From Amycolatopsis sacchari (GTDB taxonomy: Bacteria > Actinomycetota > Actinomycetes > Mycobacteriales > Pseudonocardiaceae), in NCBI RefSeq assembly GCF_900114035.1, contig NZ_FORP01000028.1:1-64000 (forward strand): DNA of 64,000 nt, in the 5' to 3' direction. The notes beneath the pieces are model-generated. The model was not told where the DNA came from and ran no database searches. It saw only the letters and a list, made by a program, of their open reading frames with translations. Both the position numbers and the translations under genes were made by a program. Each line of letters opens with the position of its first letter. Positions within the stretch are counted from its first letter, which is position 1. Shown here in pieces: positions 50,601 through 58,400 of this stretch.

Positions 50601-50650
50601 AAAGTGGCGCCGAGCGCGCCGAGCAGAGCCGAGGAGAGCGGATCCACCAC
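47606..50650 (-). CDS. NACHT-domain NTPase with leucine-rich repeats (bacterial NLR-like)
   Basis: This 1014-residue STAND protein begins with about 240 helical residues without a catalytic motif, similar in position to the NNH helical domains of actinobacterial NACHT proteins. The NACHT module follows: Walker A LLLGGAGAGKTTFLRWLL (251-259), Walker B AMVLVDGVDELLYD (331-340), sensor YVVSTRPSAVP, and the winged-helix block FVHRTFRDFLAAGEFV. A long helical region leads to C-terminal leucine-rich repeats (LADIPNLRHLEIRSNEV; LRVLWISGYSALRDLSALAG). Bacterial NACHT proteins of this kind protect against phages; the defence role here is inferred from architecture. The GTG at 50650 has GGGGG upstream. 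Confidence 0.85.
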   Translation of the reverse strand: MVDPLSSALLGALGATFSALHQWAVERGADRLVHRARELGSPERVLAQAARELADLRTTEFRRLADNEWAAVQIAVAGSLRAARLDEAPPAVLVSANRLRARVRAAGRAELRSAGLDDSGREAYHRLLRHTCRRMAQRARAVDGVMQALHAEVAGNVEELKHQVGELAAEPARRGDGFERAYVGYVAEEYATFELFQVSMGRAPALHSFDHFYTAPSIARRQRSDDDVELTGAGTDSANAIGSARRVLLLGGAGAGKTTFLRWLLHTAAVSVRDGREGPWYDAIPFFVSLRQFGDRPLPAPEDLVAVTAPPLAGEKPDRWVSTVLRSGRAMVLVDGVDELLYDRREEVRRWLTGLVRAYPDARYVVSTRPSAVPDDWPGADFGRFELLPLSSRGLQNLIGRWYEAARALEADPVQRAWLAGCEERLVRSLTTRPDVRSLVSSPLLCSLLCALYRQENMYLPQSRKELLDKALELLLGQWDVQRDIAVEDELRMSTKEKVVLLERFAAPMVRNAELMVTEEVAARRFGRAMSGLRSEARELRPEQVLRHMLERTGLLRERDGRIQFVHRTFRDFLAAGEFVKAGELGYLIDHAHDDSLYEVVFMAAAQARAREAGELLGRLLERAGKRVTRKDRETADRLELLAAASLGYVDVIDPEHVRVDVLAAVRRLIPPRTFQDAELLARAGGFVADLLPGPIEVGKHADEAGADRAEVAARVIRTLAMIGGEEAWEKIQAFTGTDRGVVIDELLRAWRQFDHSEDYARTLLSDVDFGELVLEVHRWDVLARLRHLKKLTAVQLIGDIALTDREGRRPLADIPNLRHLEIRSNEVADTLSGLAGCDALRVLWISGYSALRDLSALAGLGVEELRLHTTGGFGDLRAPRLATLAGSRVRRLSIRHPALARGLGVLPEDLPLAELVLDARAEYRSLRGVERFPGLRKVSVHGIPDTDEVRALGALPALEHLVVQGAHPVADLVRLRPLSGVKVELFDVPDLRAARDALPETELVLHPREKAAS

Positions 50651-50739
50651 CGAAAGACCCCCAGGAATGCCGCCGTACGCCCCCCGACTCTTCCCACCGT
50701 AGCCGAAACCGGGCGGTCCCCGTGCTCGTCCGGGACGGG

Positions 50740-51600
50740 CTAGGTCCGGGCCGGGAACGCGTAGAAGCGCACCGCCACCTCCCGCGTCGCGGGGTCGGCG
50801 GGGCGGCGCAGGCGGCAGTACCGGAGGAGCAGGTCGAGGTACTCGGCCTCGAACTTCCGCAGGTCCGATTCGGTGAGCACGACCGAGGCCCGCTCCGCCT
50901 TGCCCCAGGGCCCGAACTCGTCCCGGTGGGCAGCCGCCCAGGACAGCAGTTCGAGTTCGCGGCGGTACTTCCGGTCGAGGAATTCCGCGACACGGGCCCG
51001 TTGCGGGCCGGGGAAGTCGTCCGGCTCGGGCTCCCGGAGGTACTGCGGCAGCGCGCTCCAGCGACCGTCGCGGCGGCGGCGCACGTGACCGGCGGCGGCG
51101 AGGGCGCCGAGCCGTTCCGCGAGGTCCGGGGGCAGTTCGTCCGCCGTGGCCGGGAGCCGCCGGAGCACCTCGCCGTACCGCGGGTCGCCGAACAGCTCGA
51201 TGTCCCGCATGGTCAGCGACCGCCGCCGCAGGCTGCCGGTGAGCAGCCGCCGCGCGACGACGAGCAGGAACACGGCGATCGGCAGCTCGGCGAACCCGGC
51301 GAGCGCGATGCTGGTCCAGCGGTCGGGTGAGGTCCAGTCCAGCAGGACGTCGAACCACGCGTCGCAGCACAGCAGGGCCGCGGTGGCGGCCAGCAACGGT
51401 ACGGCCGCGCGGCGGCGCCGCAGTCCCAGCCAGGCGGCGGCCGCGAAGCAACACGCGAGGGCGACGTCGAACCCGACCCAGGCCGCGCGCCACTGCGCAG
51501 TTTCGTACCGCTGCGGCAGCGTGCCCGCGAGGTAGCCGGTCCAGGGGACGAGGCAGACCGCCGCGGCGGCGAGGAACACGAGCACCATCCGTCGAACCAC
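50740..51600 (-). CDS. Membrane protein of unknown function with cytoplasmic C-terminal domain
   Basis: This 286-residue protein has four N-terminal membrane spans (MVLVFLAAAAVCLVPWTGYL; VGFDVALACCFAAAAWLGL; AVPLLAATAALLCCDAWFDV; IALAGFAELPIAVFLLVVAR). The soluble tail of 160 residues starts SLTMRDIELFGDPRYGEVLR and has a winged-helix-like feel (RLGALAAAGHVRRRRDGRWS), then a helical end rich in Arg and Glu. No family recognised. It lies 89 bp upstream of the NACHT gene on the same strand and could be co-expressed. The GTG at 51600 and the ATG at 51588 are both possible starts. Confidence 0.6.
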   Translation of the reverse strand: MVRRMVLVFLAAAAVCLVPWTGYLAGTLPQRYETAQWRAAWVGFDVALACCFAAAAWLGLRRRRAAVPLLAATAALLCCDAWFDVLLDWTSPDRWTSIALAGFAELPIAVFLLVVARRLLTGSLRRRSLTMRDIELFGDPRYGEVLRRLPATADELPPDLAERLGALAAAGHVRRRRDGRWSALPQYLREPEPDDFPGPQRARVAEFLDRKYRRELELLSWAAAHRDEFGPWGKAERASVVLTESDLRKFEAEYLDLLLRYCRLRRPADPATREVAVRFYAFPART

Positions 51601-51659
51601 GGCTCGACGGTAGAGCTGTCTGGCGCCAGGGGGATCCGGGAGTTTCCCCGGTGTTCGCG

Positions 51660-52560
51660 GCGCGGATGACGGGGGCAGGTGGGTGGGCTCGGGTCGCTCC
51701 CGGCCCCCGACCGCCCCCGGCTGCCGACACGCCACCACCGCGGCGCGTGGTTGGCCAGGGGAAACGCGGTCGTGGCGTGTCGCGGGCGGGTGCGGGGGGC
51801 TTCGTGGGAGGTGGCTGGCGGGAGGGCTGTGGTGCTGCCGACGCGGGGGCGGGGGGTGGCTTCGGCCGAGGCGGCTTGGCGGGTGGCTGTGGCGCCGCGG
51901 GGACGGGGGCAGGAGTGGCTTCGGTGGAGGGGCTATGGCGATGGGGATGCGGGGGCGGAGATGGCTGGCGGGTGGCTGTGGCGCCGCGAACGCGAGGGGC
52001 GGGAGTGACTCCGGCAGAGGCGGCTGGCGGGTGGCTCCGGCGGAGGCGGCTATGGCGCTGTGGACGGGCGGAGATGGCTGGCGGGTGGCTGCGGCGCCGC
52101 AGACCCGAGGGGCGGGAGTGGCTCCGGCAGAGGCGGCTGGCCGGGTGGCTTCGGCGGAAGCGGCTATGGCGCTGTGGACGGGCGGAGACGGCTGGCGGAT
52201 GGCTGCGGCGCCGCGAACGCGAGGGGCGGGAGTGACTCCGGCAGAGGCGGCTGGCGGGTGGCTGCGGCGGAAGCGGCTATGGCGCTGCGGGGGGCGGAGG
52301 GCGAAGGTGGCAGGCGGGGTGGCTGCCGCGCTGCAGACCCGAGGGGCGGGAGTCGCTCCGACCGAGGCGACTGGCCGGGCAGCCGCGGCACCGCAGACCC
52401 GAAGGGCGGGAGTCGCTCCGACCGAGGCGACTGGCCGGGCAGCCGCGGCACCGCAGACCCGAGGGGCGGGAGTCGCTCCGACCGAGGCGGCTGGCCGGGG
52501 CGGCCGCGGCACCGCAGACGCGAGGGCCGGGAACGCCTCCCGCCGAGGCGGCTGACCGAA
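51660..52560. repeat. Degenerate minisatellite with a 60-bp core unit
   Basis: This gene-free stretch of about 0.9 kb is made of GC-rich imperfect repeats. From 52321 to 52500 three near-identical 60-bp units occur head to tail; their core is GGGCGGGAGTCGCTCCGACC plus GAGGCGACTGGCCGGGCAGC. Further left, related but more diverged units (core GGGCGGGAGTGACTCCGGCA) alternate with a second block containing GGCTATGGCGCTGTGGACGG, so an older higher-order array is visible. Because 60 is a multiple of three, long frames stay open, but no ribosome binding site or plausible protein is seen. It separates the NACHT gene block from the PadR operon. Confidence 0.8.
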
Positions 52561-52653
52561 GGGCGCCGCTGCGGAGACACACCACCACCACCCCCTCCAC
52601 CAGCTAAAACCCCCACCCCCGCGTCCACGGCACTCCTGTGCTCCCGCTCACCC

Positions 52654-52683
52654 TCGACAGCACAACACTCCCCGCCGTATAGT
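52654..52683 (+). promoter_or_regulatory. Promoter of the PadR-MFS operon
   Basis: TCGACA (52654-52659), an 18-bp spacer and TATAGT (52678-52683) give a good SigA-type match. The -10 lies inside the 26-bp operator. Confidence 0.6.
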
Positions 52684-52700
52684 CCACGTGGAATATACGG
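52675..52700. promoter_or_regulatory. 26-bp PadR operator palindrome
   Basis: The left arm CCGTATAGTCCAC (52675-52687) pairs with GTGGAATATACGG (52688-52700) with a single mismatch. It overlaps the -10 box and ends 40 bp before the PadR start, so autoregulation is expected. Confidence 0.8.
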
Positions 52701-52740
52701 TAGGGACTCATCGGGAAGGACTGATCAAGACTTGGCCTCG

Positions 52741-53367
52741 ATGAAGCAGGCGCTGACGCCCCTGGGCATGGCGATCCTCGAGCTGCTGCACGAACAGCCG
52801 ATGCACCCGTACGAGATGACGCAGCTGATGAAGCGCCGCCGGGTGGATCTGCGGGTCAAGCTGCGCCCGGGCTCGCTGTACCACACCGTCGAGCGCCTGG
52901 AGAAGCAAGGCTTCATCGAGGTCGTCGACACCCAGCGCCAGGGCCGCCGCCCCGAACGCACCGTCTACGCGATGACCGAGACCGGCCGGGACACCTTCGC
53001 CGAGCAGGCGCGCGACATGCTCGCCACGATCGCCGAGGAGTACCCCCAGTACCCGGTCGCCCTGTCGGCCCTGTCCGAGCTCAACCCGCAGGACGCCATC
53101 GACCACCTCAAGCTGCGCGTCATGCACCTCAAGGGCCACGTCGCCTCCGACGAGGCGGTCGTCGAGCAGCTGCTCGAGAAGAACCTGCCGCGCCTGTACT
53201 GGATCGATCACGCGTACGCCCACCACCAGCGCAAGTCCGAACTGGACTGGACCGAGCGGCTGATCGCCGACCTCGAGTCCGGCCGCATCCTGTGGCCCAC
53301 CGAGGACAAACCGTCCGAACTCCCCCATCTCTCCATTGTGGACGACAAGGAAAGAAGAAATGCCTAG
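52741..53367 (+). CDS. PadR family transcriptional regulator
   Basis: This 208-residue regulator has the PadR winged helix (TPLGMAILELLHEQPMHPYE; LMKRRRVDLRVKLRPGSLYH; VERLEKQGFIEVVDTQRQGR; PERTVYAMTETGRD) and a long C-terminal helical dimerisation part (Vir_act_alpha_C-like). It is followed, with an 8-bp overlap, by a drug-efflux MFS gene, the usual arrangement for PadR repressors that respond to the exported toxic compound. The ATG at 52741 is used; a TTG three codons upstream is better placed relative to GGAAGGA. Confidence 0.88.
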   Translation: MKQALTPLGMAILELLHEQPMHPYEMTQLMKRRRVDLRVKLRPGSLYHTVERLEKQGFIEVVDTQRQGRRPERTVYAMTETGRDTFAEQARDMLATIAEEYPQYPVALSALSELNPQDAIDHLKLRVMHLKGHVASDEAVVEQLLEKNLPRLYWIDHAYAHHQRKSELDWTERLIADLESGRILWPTEDKPSELPHLSIVDDKERRNA

Positions 53368-54805
53368 AACAAACCCGTGGGCGGCACTGTCCGCACTGTG
53401 CATCGGGTTCTTCATGATCCTGCTGGACACCACCATCGTGTCCATCGCGATCCCCGCGATGGTGCGCGAACTGCACACCTCGCTCAACTCCGTCGTCTGG
53501 GTGCTCAGCGTCTACCTGCTCACCTACGCCGTGCCGATGCTGTTCACCAGCAGGCTCGGCGACCGCTTCGGCCCCAAGCGGATCTTCCTCGCGGGCCTGG
53601 CCGTGTTCACGCTCGCGTCGCTGTGGTGCGGCCTGTCCGGTACGGTCGAGATGCTCATCGCCGCCCGCGCGGTCCAGGGCCTCGGCGCCGCGCTGATGAC
53701 GCCGCAGACCCTGGCGTTCATCACGCACCTGTTCCCGCCCGCCAAGCGCGGCCCCGCGATGGGGCTCTGGGGCGGCGTCGCGGGCCTCGCGACCATCGCG
53801 GGACCGCTCCTCGGCGGCCTGCTCGTCGACAGCCTCGGCTGGGAGTGGATCTTCTTCGTCAACGTCCCGATCGGCGTCGTCGCCATCGTGCTCACCGCGG
53901 TGCTGGTGCCGGACTGGCAGCCGAAGCACTCGCACTCGTTCGACGTCCTGGGCATCCTGCTCTCCGCCGCCGGCCTGTGCTGCCTGGTCTTCGGCATCCA
54001 GAACGGCCAGCAGTACTCGTGGGGCCGCGTCTTCGGCCCGGTGAACATCCCGGAGATCATCGCCGCCGGGGTGCTGCTGCTCGTCGCGTTCGTGATCTGG
54101 CAGCGGCTCAACACGCGCGAACCGCTGCTGCCGCTGGCCGTGTTCCGCAACTGGAACTTCTCCACCGGCACCCTCACCGCGGTCGCGATCGGCTTCGCCA
54201 TGACCGGGATGTTCGTGCCGCTGGTCGTGTACCTGCAGGACGTGCTGCTCATGTCGCCGACCAGCGCCGGCCTGCTCACCGCGCCGATGTCGTTGCTGTC
54301 GGGGATCATCGCGCCGTTCGTCGGCAGGCTGTCCGACCGCGTCAACGCGAAGTACCTCGTGCTGGTCGGTTTCCTCGCGCTCGCCGCGGGCCTGGTCGGC
54401 GTGACGCTGCAGGCCAGGGCGGACACCGGCCCGTGGTCGCTGGTCCCGGTGCTGCTGCTGTGCGGCGTCGGCACCGGCTGCGTGTTCGCGCCGATGAGCA
54501 ACGTGACGATGAGCTCGGTGGACCGCAGGCTCGCCGGTGCCGCCTCGGGCATCTTCAACACCGCCCGGCAGGTCGGCGGCGTCCTCGGCAGCGCCGCGAT
54601 CGGCGTGCTGCTGCAGGCCCGCATCACGACGGCGATGGCGGCCCACCCCGCCAACCCGGCGGAGGCGCTGACCACCGCCGCCCGCGAAACGCTGCTCCTG
54701 CCCGCCGCGGTTCTCGTGCTGGGCGCGCTCACGGCACTCGTGATGCGCCGGGTCTCGCACGCCACCCCGGCACGGTCGCCGGAACCGGTGGGCAACCGCG
54801 GCTGA
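53360..54805 (+). CDS. DHA2/EmrB-type MFS drug transporter
   Basis: This 481-residue proton-coupled exporter has 14 membrane spans. Motif A is LFTSRLGDRFGPKRIFLAGL, the span-1 motif D1 is FMILLDTTIVSIAIPAM, and motif C in span 5 is GVAGLATIAGPLLGGLLVDS. These place it in the DHA2 family of multidrug and antibiotic exporters. The ATG at 53360 follows AAGGA with 8-nt spacing and lies inside the end of the PadR gene. It is probably the target of that repressor. Confidence 0.88.
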   Translation: MPRTNPWAALSALCIGFFMILLDTTIVSIAIPAMVRELHTSLNSVVWVLSVYLLTYAVPMLFTSRLGDRFGPKRIFLAGLAVFTLASLWCGLSGTVEMLIAARAVQGLGAALMTPQTLAFITHLFPPAKRGPAMGLWGGVAGLATIAGPLLGGLLVDSLGWEWIFFVNVPIGVVAIVLTAVLVPDWQPKHSHSFDVLGILLSAAGLCCLVFGIQNGQQYSWGRVFGPVNIPEIIAAGVLLLVAFVIWQRLNTREPLLPLAVFRNWNFSTGTLTAVAIGFAMTGMFVPLVVYLQDVLLMSPTSAGLLTAPMSLLSGIIAPFVGRLSDRVNAKYLVLVGFLALAAGLVGVTLQARADTGPWSLVPVLLLCGVGTGCVFAPMSNVTMSSVDRRLAGAASGIFNTARQVGGVLGSAAIGVLLQARITTAMAAHPANPAEALTTAARETLLLPAAVLVLGALTALVMRRVSHATPARSPEPVGNRG

Positions 54806-54815
54806 CGCCGTTGGC

Positions 54816-54821
54816 TACATT
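54816..54821 (+). promoter_or_regulatory. -10 box for a leaderless transcript (maf)
   Basis: TACATT is followed by 6 nt and the ATG at 54828, suggesting that maf has its own promoter although it follows the MFS gene by only 22 bp. Confidence 0.45.
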
Positions 54822-54827
54822 CGGCCC

Positions 54828-55445
54828 ATGCGCTTCGTGCTGGCCTCCGCCTCCCCCGCCCGTCTCGCCGTCCTCCGCGCGGCCGGGATCGAACCGAGCG
54901 TCGTGGTGTCCGGCGTCGACGAGGACGCCGTCGCGGCCGGGCTGACCGATCCGAGCCCCGCCGAGCTGGTCACCGCGCTCGCGGTGGCGAAGGCGGAGGC
55001 CGTCGCGCGCACCCTCGGGCCCGAGGACGCCGTGGTCGTCGGCTGCGACTCGATGCTGTCGCTCGACGGCGAGATGCTCGGCAAGCCCGGCACGGCGGAG
55101 GTCGCGCGGAAGCGGTGGACCCAGCTCGCGGGCAACCGGGGCGACCTGCTCACCGGGCACGCGGTGCTCCGGTTGTCCGGCGGCGGGATCACGGCTCGCG
55201 CCACGGGCAGCCAGACCACCGGAGTCCGCTTCGCCGACCCGTCGCCCGAGGAGATCGAGGCGTACGTCGCGACGGGCGAGCCGCTCAACGTCGCCGGCGC
55301 GTTCACCCTCGACGGGCTCGGCGGCTGGTTCGTCGAGGGCATCGAGGGCGACCCGTCGAGCGTGATCGGGATCAGCCTGCCGCTCACGCGCCGGCTGCTC
55401 GCGCAGGTCGGGCTCACCGTCGCCGACCTGTGGTCTCTCACATAG
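54828..55445 (+). CDS. maf: Maf nucleoside-triphosphate pyrophosphatase
   Basis: This 205-residue enzyme of the Maf/HAM1 superfamily hydrolyses non-canonical NTPs and dTTP/UTP. Motifs: FVLASASPARLAVLRAAGIE (with S in place of the usual R-x-E spacing), ALAVAKAEAVA, DAVVVGCDSMLSLDGEMLGKP (metal Asp) and EEIEAYVATGEPLNVAGAFT. In M. tuberculosis maf (Rv3282) directly follows accE5; here 9.4 kb of other genes intervene. It probably has its own leaderless promoter. Confidence 0.9.
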   Translation: MRFVLASASPARLAVLRAAGIEPSVVVSGVDEDAVAAGLTDPSPAELVTALAVAKAEAVARTLGPEDAVVVGCDSMLSLDGEMLGKPGTAEVARKRWTQLAGNRGDLLTGHAVLRLSGGGITARATGSQTTGVRFADPSPEEIEAYVATGEPLNVAGAFTLDGLGGWFVEGIEGDPSSVIGISLPLTRRLLAQVGLTVADLWSLT

Positions 55446-55527
55446 TGGAACGCGGAAGCTCCGGGCGGAAGCGGACGTTCACCCTTCTCGGTACGAACGT
55501 GCAACTTTCCGTCCCCGGAGTGAACCC

Positions 55528-56856
55528 GTGTCCCTGTTACGGACCTATCGACAGCCCAAGGTCTTCGGCCTGGTCGTGGTCGTCGCCCTCGTCGCCGGTG
55601 CCCTGCTGGGTGTACTGGCCCGGCAGGCCGACCTCGACTGGCTGAGCACCACCCTCGACACCATCGGCTCGATCTTCGCGGACCTCCTGCAGGTCACCGT
55701 CCTGCCGCTGGTGTTCACCGCGATCGTGCTCGGCATCGCGAGCCTCCGCGGGCTCGGCGGCGCCCGCACCGCGGCGCGCCTCGGCGGCAAGACCGTGCTG
55801 TGGTTCGCCACGACGTCGCTCATCGCCGTGCTCATCGGCATCGCCGTCGGCCGAGTCGTCGACCCCGGCAAGGGGGTGTCGCTGCAGCCCGACAAGGCGA
55901 CCGTCGACAAGCTCGCCTCGCGCGACCACGGCTCGTGGCTCGACATCATCGAGAACCTGGTGCCCAGCAACCTGTTCTCCGCCTTCGCCGACGGCAAGAT
56001 CCTGCAGGTCGTGGTGATCTCACTGGCCGTGGGCATGGCCGCGTACACCCTGGGCGACCGCGCCGAGCCGTTCGTGCGGTTCAACCGCGTGGTGTTCGAC
56101 CTCGTGCAGAAGGTGCTGGGCTGGATCATCCGGCTCGCCCCGCTCGGTGTGCTGGGCCTGATCGGCCACGCGTTCGCCACCTACGGCAACCAGTTCGTGC
56201 GGCCGCTGCTGTCGCTCATCGTCGCCGTGTACGTGGGCACGCTGCTCGTGCTGTTCGTCGTGTACCCGCTGCTGCTGCGGTTCGTCGGCAGGGTGAGCCC
56301 GGTGCTGTTCTTCCGCAAGGCGTGGACGGCGCTGCAGTTCGCGTTCGTGTCCCGCTCCTCCGGCGCGACGCTGCCGCTGAGCCGCCAGACCGCGGTGAAC
56401 CTGGGTGTGGACCCCGGCTACGCGAGCTTCGCGGTCCCGCTGGGCACGACGACGAAGATGGACGGCTGCGCGGCGGTGTACCCCGCGGTCGCGACGATCT
56501 TCATCGCGAACCTGTTCGGTATCCACCTCGGCATCGGGGACTACGTGCTGATCGTGGTCGTCGCGGTGTTCGGGGCGATCGCCACCGCCGGCGTCACCGG
56601 CTGGTTCACGATGCTCACGCTGACGCTGAGCACGCTGGACCTGCCGCCCGCGGTGATCGCCACCGGGATCGCCGTGATCTACGGCATCGACCCGATCCTC
56701 GACATGATGCGCACCGCGACGAACGTGGCTGGCCAGATCGCCATCCCGACGTGGATCGCGCGCACCGAGGGCCTGCTCGACGACGAGGTGCTCCACTCGC
56801 ACACCGCTCCCCCGCTGCTCGAGCCGGAGCCGGCGCGGGAGCCCGTCCGGGCGTAG
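55528..56856 (+). CDS. Dicarboxylate/cation symporter (DAACS family)
   Basis: This 442-residue transporter resembles GltP/DctA. It has eight spans plus re-entrant loops with the family signatures SRSSGATLPLSRQTA (Ser-rich hairpin), PLGTTTKMDGCAAVYPAVAT (ion and substrate site) and IYGIDPILDMMRTATNVAGQ. It takes up glutamate, aspartate or C4-dicarboxylates with protons or sodium. It starts with GTG. An imperfect ACGTTC...GAACGT repeat lies in the 82-bp upstream gap, and a hairpin follows the stop. Confidence 0.88.
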   Translation: MSLLRTYRQPKVFGLVVVVALVAGALLGVLARQADLDWLSTTLDTIGSIFADLLQVTVLPLVFTAIVLGIASLRGLGGARTAARLGGKTVLWFATTSLIAVLIGIAVGRVVDPGKGVSLQPDKATVDKLASRDHGSWLDIIENLVPSNLFSAFADGKILQVVVISLAVGMAAYTLGDRAEPFVRFNRVVFDLVQKVLGWIIRLAPLGVLGLIGHAFATYGNQFVRPLLSLIVAVYVGTLLVLFVVYPLLLRFVGRVSPVLFFRKAWTALQFAFVSRSSGATLPLSRQTAVNLGVDPGYASFAVPLGTTTKMDGCAAVYPAVATIFIANLFGIHLGIGDYVLIVVVAVFGAIATAGVTGWFTMLTLTLSTLDLPPAVIATGIAVIYGIDPILDMMRTATNVAGQIAIPTWIARTEGLLDDEVLHSHTAPPLLEPEPAREPVRA

Positions 56857-56864
56857 CGGTGAAA

Positions 56865-56888
56865 GAACTGCCGACTTCCGGGCAGTTC
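56865..56888. terminator. Hairpin terminator after the symporter gene
   Basis: GAACTGCC-gacttccg-GGCAGTTC is a perfect 8-bp stem starting 9 bp after the symporter stop and ending 49 bp before the next gene. There is no U tract, as usual in actinobacteria. Confidence 0.65.
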
Positions 56889-56937
56889 AGGTGAATTCCA
56901 CACCGGTGCCCGCCGGGTTCGCGGCAAGCTGGCGGGC

Positions 56938-58398
56938 ATGCTTGACAACGTGGCACAGCGCTTGGCGGAACACACCCGCGAAAACGGTTGGCACGAACGC
57001 GTCGCGTTCGTCGCCGACCGTCGCGAGTGGACGTTCGCGGAGGTCTTCGACGGCGCGGCGCGGGTCGCGAACGGTTACCGGGCCGCGGGACTGCGGCCCG
57101 GTGACCGGGTGCTGCTCGCGCTGCCGGACAGCGTGGAACTGGTCTGGTGCCTGCTGGGCGCCTGGCAGGCGGGTGTCGTCGCGGTACCCGTGAACGTCCA
57201 GATGAGCCGCGAGGACCTGGAGCGGGACGCGGCGACCGCCGAGCCCGCGCTGGCCGTGGTCGACCCGGAGACCGCGGGCTGGCTCGACACCGCCGGACTG
57301 GTCCGGACCACTCGGGCCGAGCACCTGTCCGCGGCGGAACCCGCCACGGACTTCGCCGCCGGCGGGGACGCCCCGGCGCTGGCCCTGTTCACCTCGGGCA
57401 CCACGGGCACCCCGAAGTTGTGCTTCTTCCTGCACCGCGACATCGGCAAGCCGCGCGGCACGGAAGGCGTCGGCGTGGTCGGGTTTTCGGTGTCCCGGAT
57501 GTACTTCTTCGGTGGCCTGAGCGCCTCGACGCTCGCCACGCTCGAAACCGGGCTGACCTCCGTGCTGTCCCGCCCGCGGGCGACTCCGACGGCGGCGATC
57601 GAACTCATGCGCACCCACGGGGTCACGAGGTTCTTCGGGCAGCCGAGCTTCTTCGCGCGGTTGCTGCTCGAACCGGACCACGCCGAGGTGCTCGGCGCGC
57701 TGCGGGTCGCGATCTGCGCCGGGGAGGCGCTTTCGCAACGCCTGCGCGAACAACTGGTGCCGATCCTCGGCGCGCGGCTGGTCAACGGCTACGGCGCCAC
57801 GGAGATCGGCGGGGTCGCCATCGGCAGGCCGGCCGACTACGACACCCCCTCGGCCGTCGGGCCGCCGTTCCAGGGCCGTGCGGTGCGGATCGTCGACGCC
57901 GACGGGCAGGTGCTGCCCACCGGGGAACGGGGTGAGCTGCACGTCCGCGTCCCCTTCGCCACCCGCGGCGTCGCCCGCGGCAGCCTCGGGCCCGATCAGG
58001 TCTTCGACACGTGGTGGCCGACCGGCGACCTGGGCTCGCTCGACGAGGACGGCGTCGTGCACGTCCACGGCAGGCTCGACGACGTCGAGGTGATCGGCGG
58101 GCAGAACGTGGTGCCCGGCGAGGTCGAACGGCTGCTGGAAAGCCATCCGGGTGTCCTCGAAGCGGCGGTCAGCGCCGTCCGGCGCGAAACCGGGTACACC
58201 ACGCTGCGGGCCTACGTCGTGCCCGCTCCCGACGTCGAGCCGGACGCGCTCGGCACGGAGCTGGTCGACCTCGCGAAGGCCCGCCTGTCCTGGTACAAGG
58301 TCCCCGACGACATCGTGTGGCTGGACGCCCTGCCCCGCAACGGGAACGGCAAGGTGCTGCGACGTCACCTGCGCGCCGAGGGCAACCAGTTCGTCTGA
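56938..58398 (+). CDS. Benzoate-CoA-ligase-like AMP-binding enzyme
   Basis: This 486-residue adenylating enzyme has an ATP loop ALALFTSGTTGTPKLCFFLH, the adenine motif LVNGYGATEIGGVAI, the hinge WWPTGDLGSLDEDGVVHVHG, and DALPRNGNGKVLRRHL with the catalytic Lys. The order and the AICAGEALSQRLREQLV block (typical CxGEALP..) fit the benzoate/aryl-acid CoA ligase subgroup. It stands alone between a symporter and a facing secreted protein; a CoA-dependent aromatic pathway is not visible nearby. It is the third complete AMP-binding enzyme in the window, and only distantly similar to the others. Confidence 0.82.
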   Translation: MLDNVAQRLAEHTRENGWHERVAFVADRREWTFAEVFDGAARVANGYRAAGLRPGDRVLLALPDSVELVWCLLGAWQAGVVAVPVNVQMSREDLERDAATAEPALAVVDPETAGWLDTAGLVRTTRAEHLSAAEPATDFAAGGDAPALALFTSGTTGTPKLCFFLHRDIGKPRGTEGVGVVGFSVSRMYFFGGLSASTLATLETGLTSVLSRPRATPTAAIELMRTHGVTRFFGQPSFFARLLLEPDHAEVLGALRVAICAGEALSQRLREQLVPILGARLVNGYGATEIGGVAIGRPADYDTPSAVGPPFQGRAVRIVDADGQVLPTGERGELHVRVPFATRGVARGSLGPDQVFDTWWPTGDLGSLDEDGVVHVHGRLDDVEVIGGQNVVPGEVERLLESHPGVLEAAVSAVRRETGYTTLRAYVVPAPDVEPDALGTELVDLAKARLSWYKVPDDIVWLDALPRNGNGKVLRRHLRAEGNQFV

Positions 58399-58400
58399 CG

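Noticed and set aside
48044-50743. Plus-strand open frame of about 900 codons opposite the NACHT gene
   Set aside because: Composition is that of reversed coding sequence (Arg, Gln, Val, Pro runs), with no motif. The NACHT motifs on the other strand are unambiguous.
52321-52500. Possible CRISPR array
   Set aside because: The 60-bp units are contiguous with no unique spacers, repeats are too long and no cas gene is in the window. A minisatellite explains it better.
50740-52512. N-terminal extension of the 50740-51600 membrane protein through the repeat array
   Set aside because: The frame is open only because the repeat length is a multiple of three and stops are rare. The membrane protein has its own start at 51600 or 51588.
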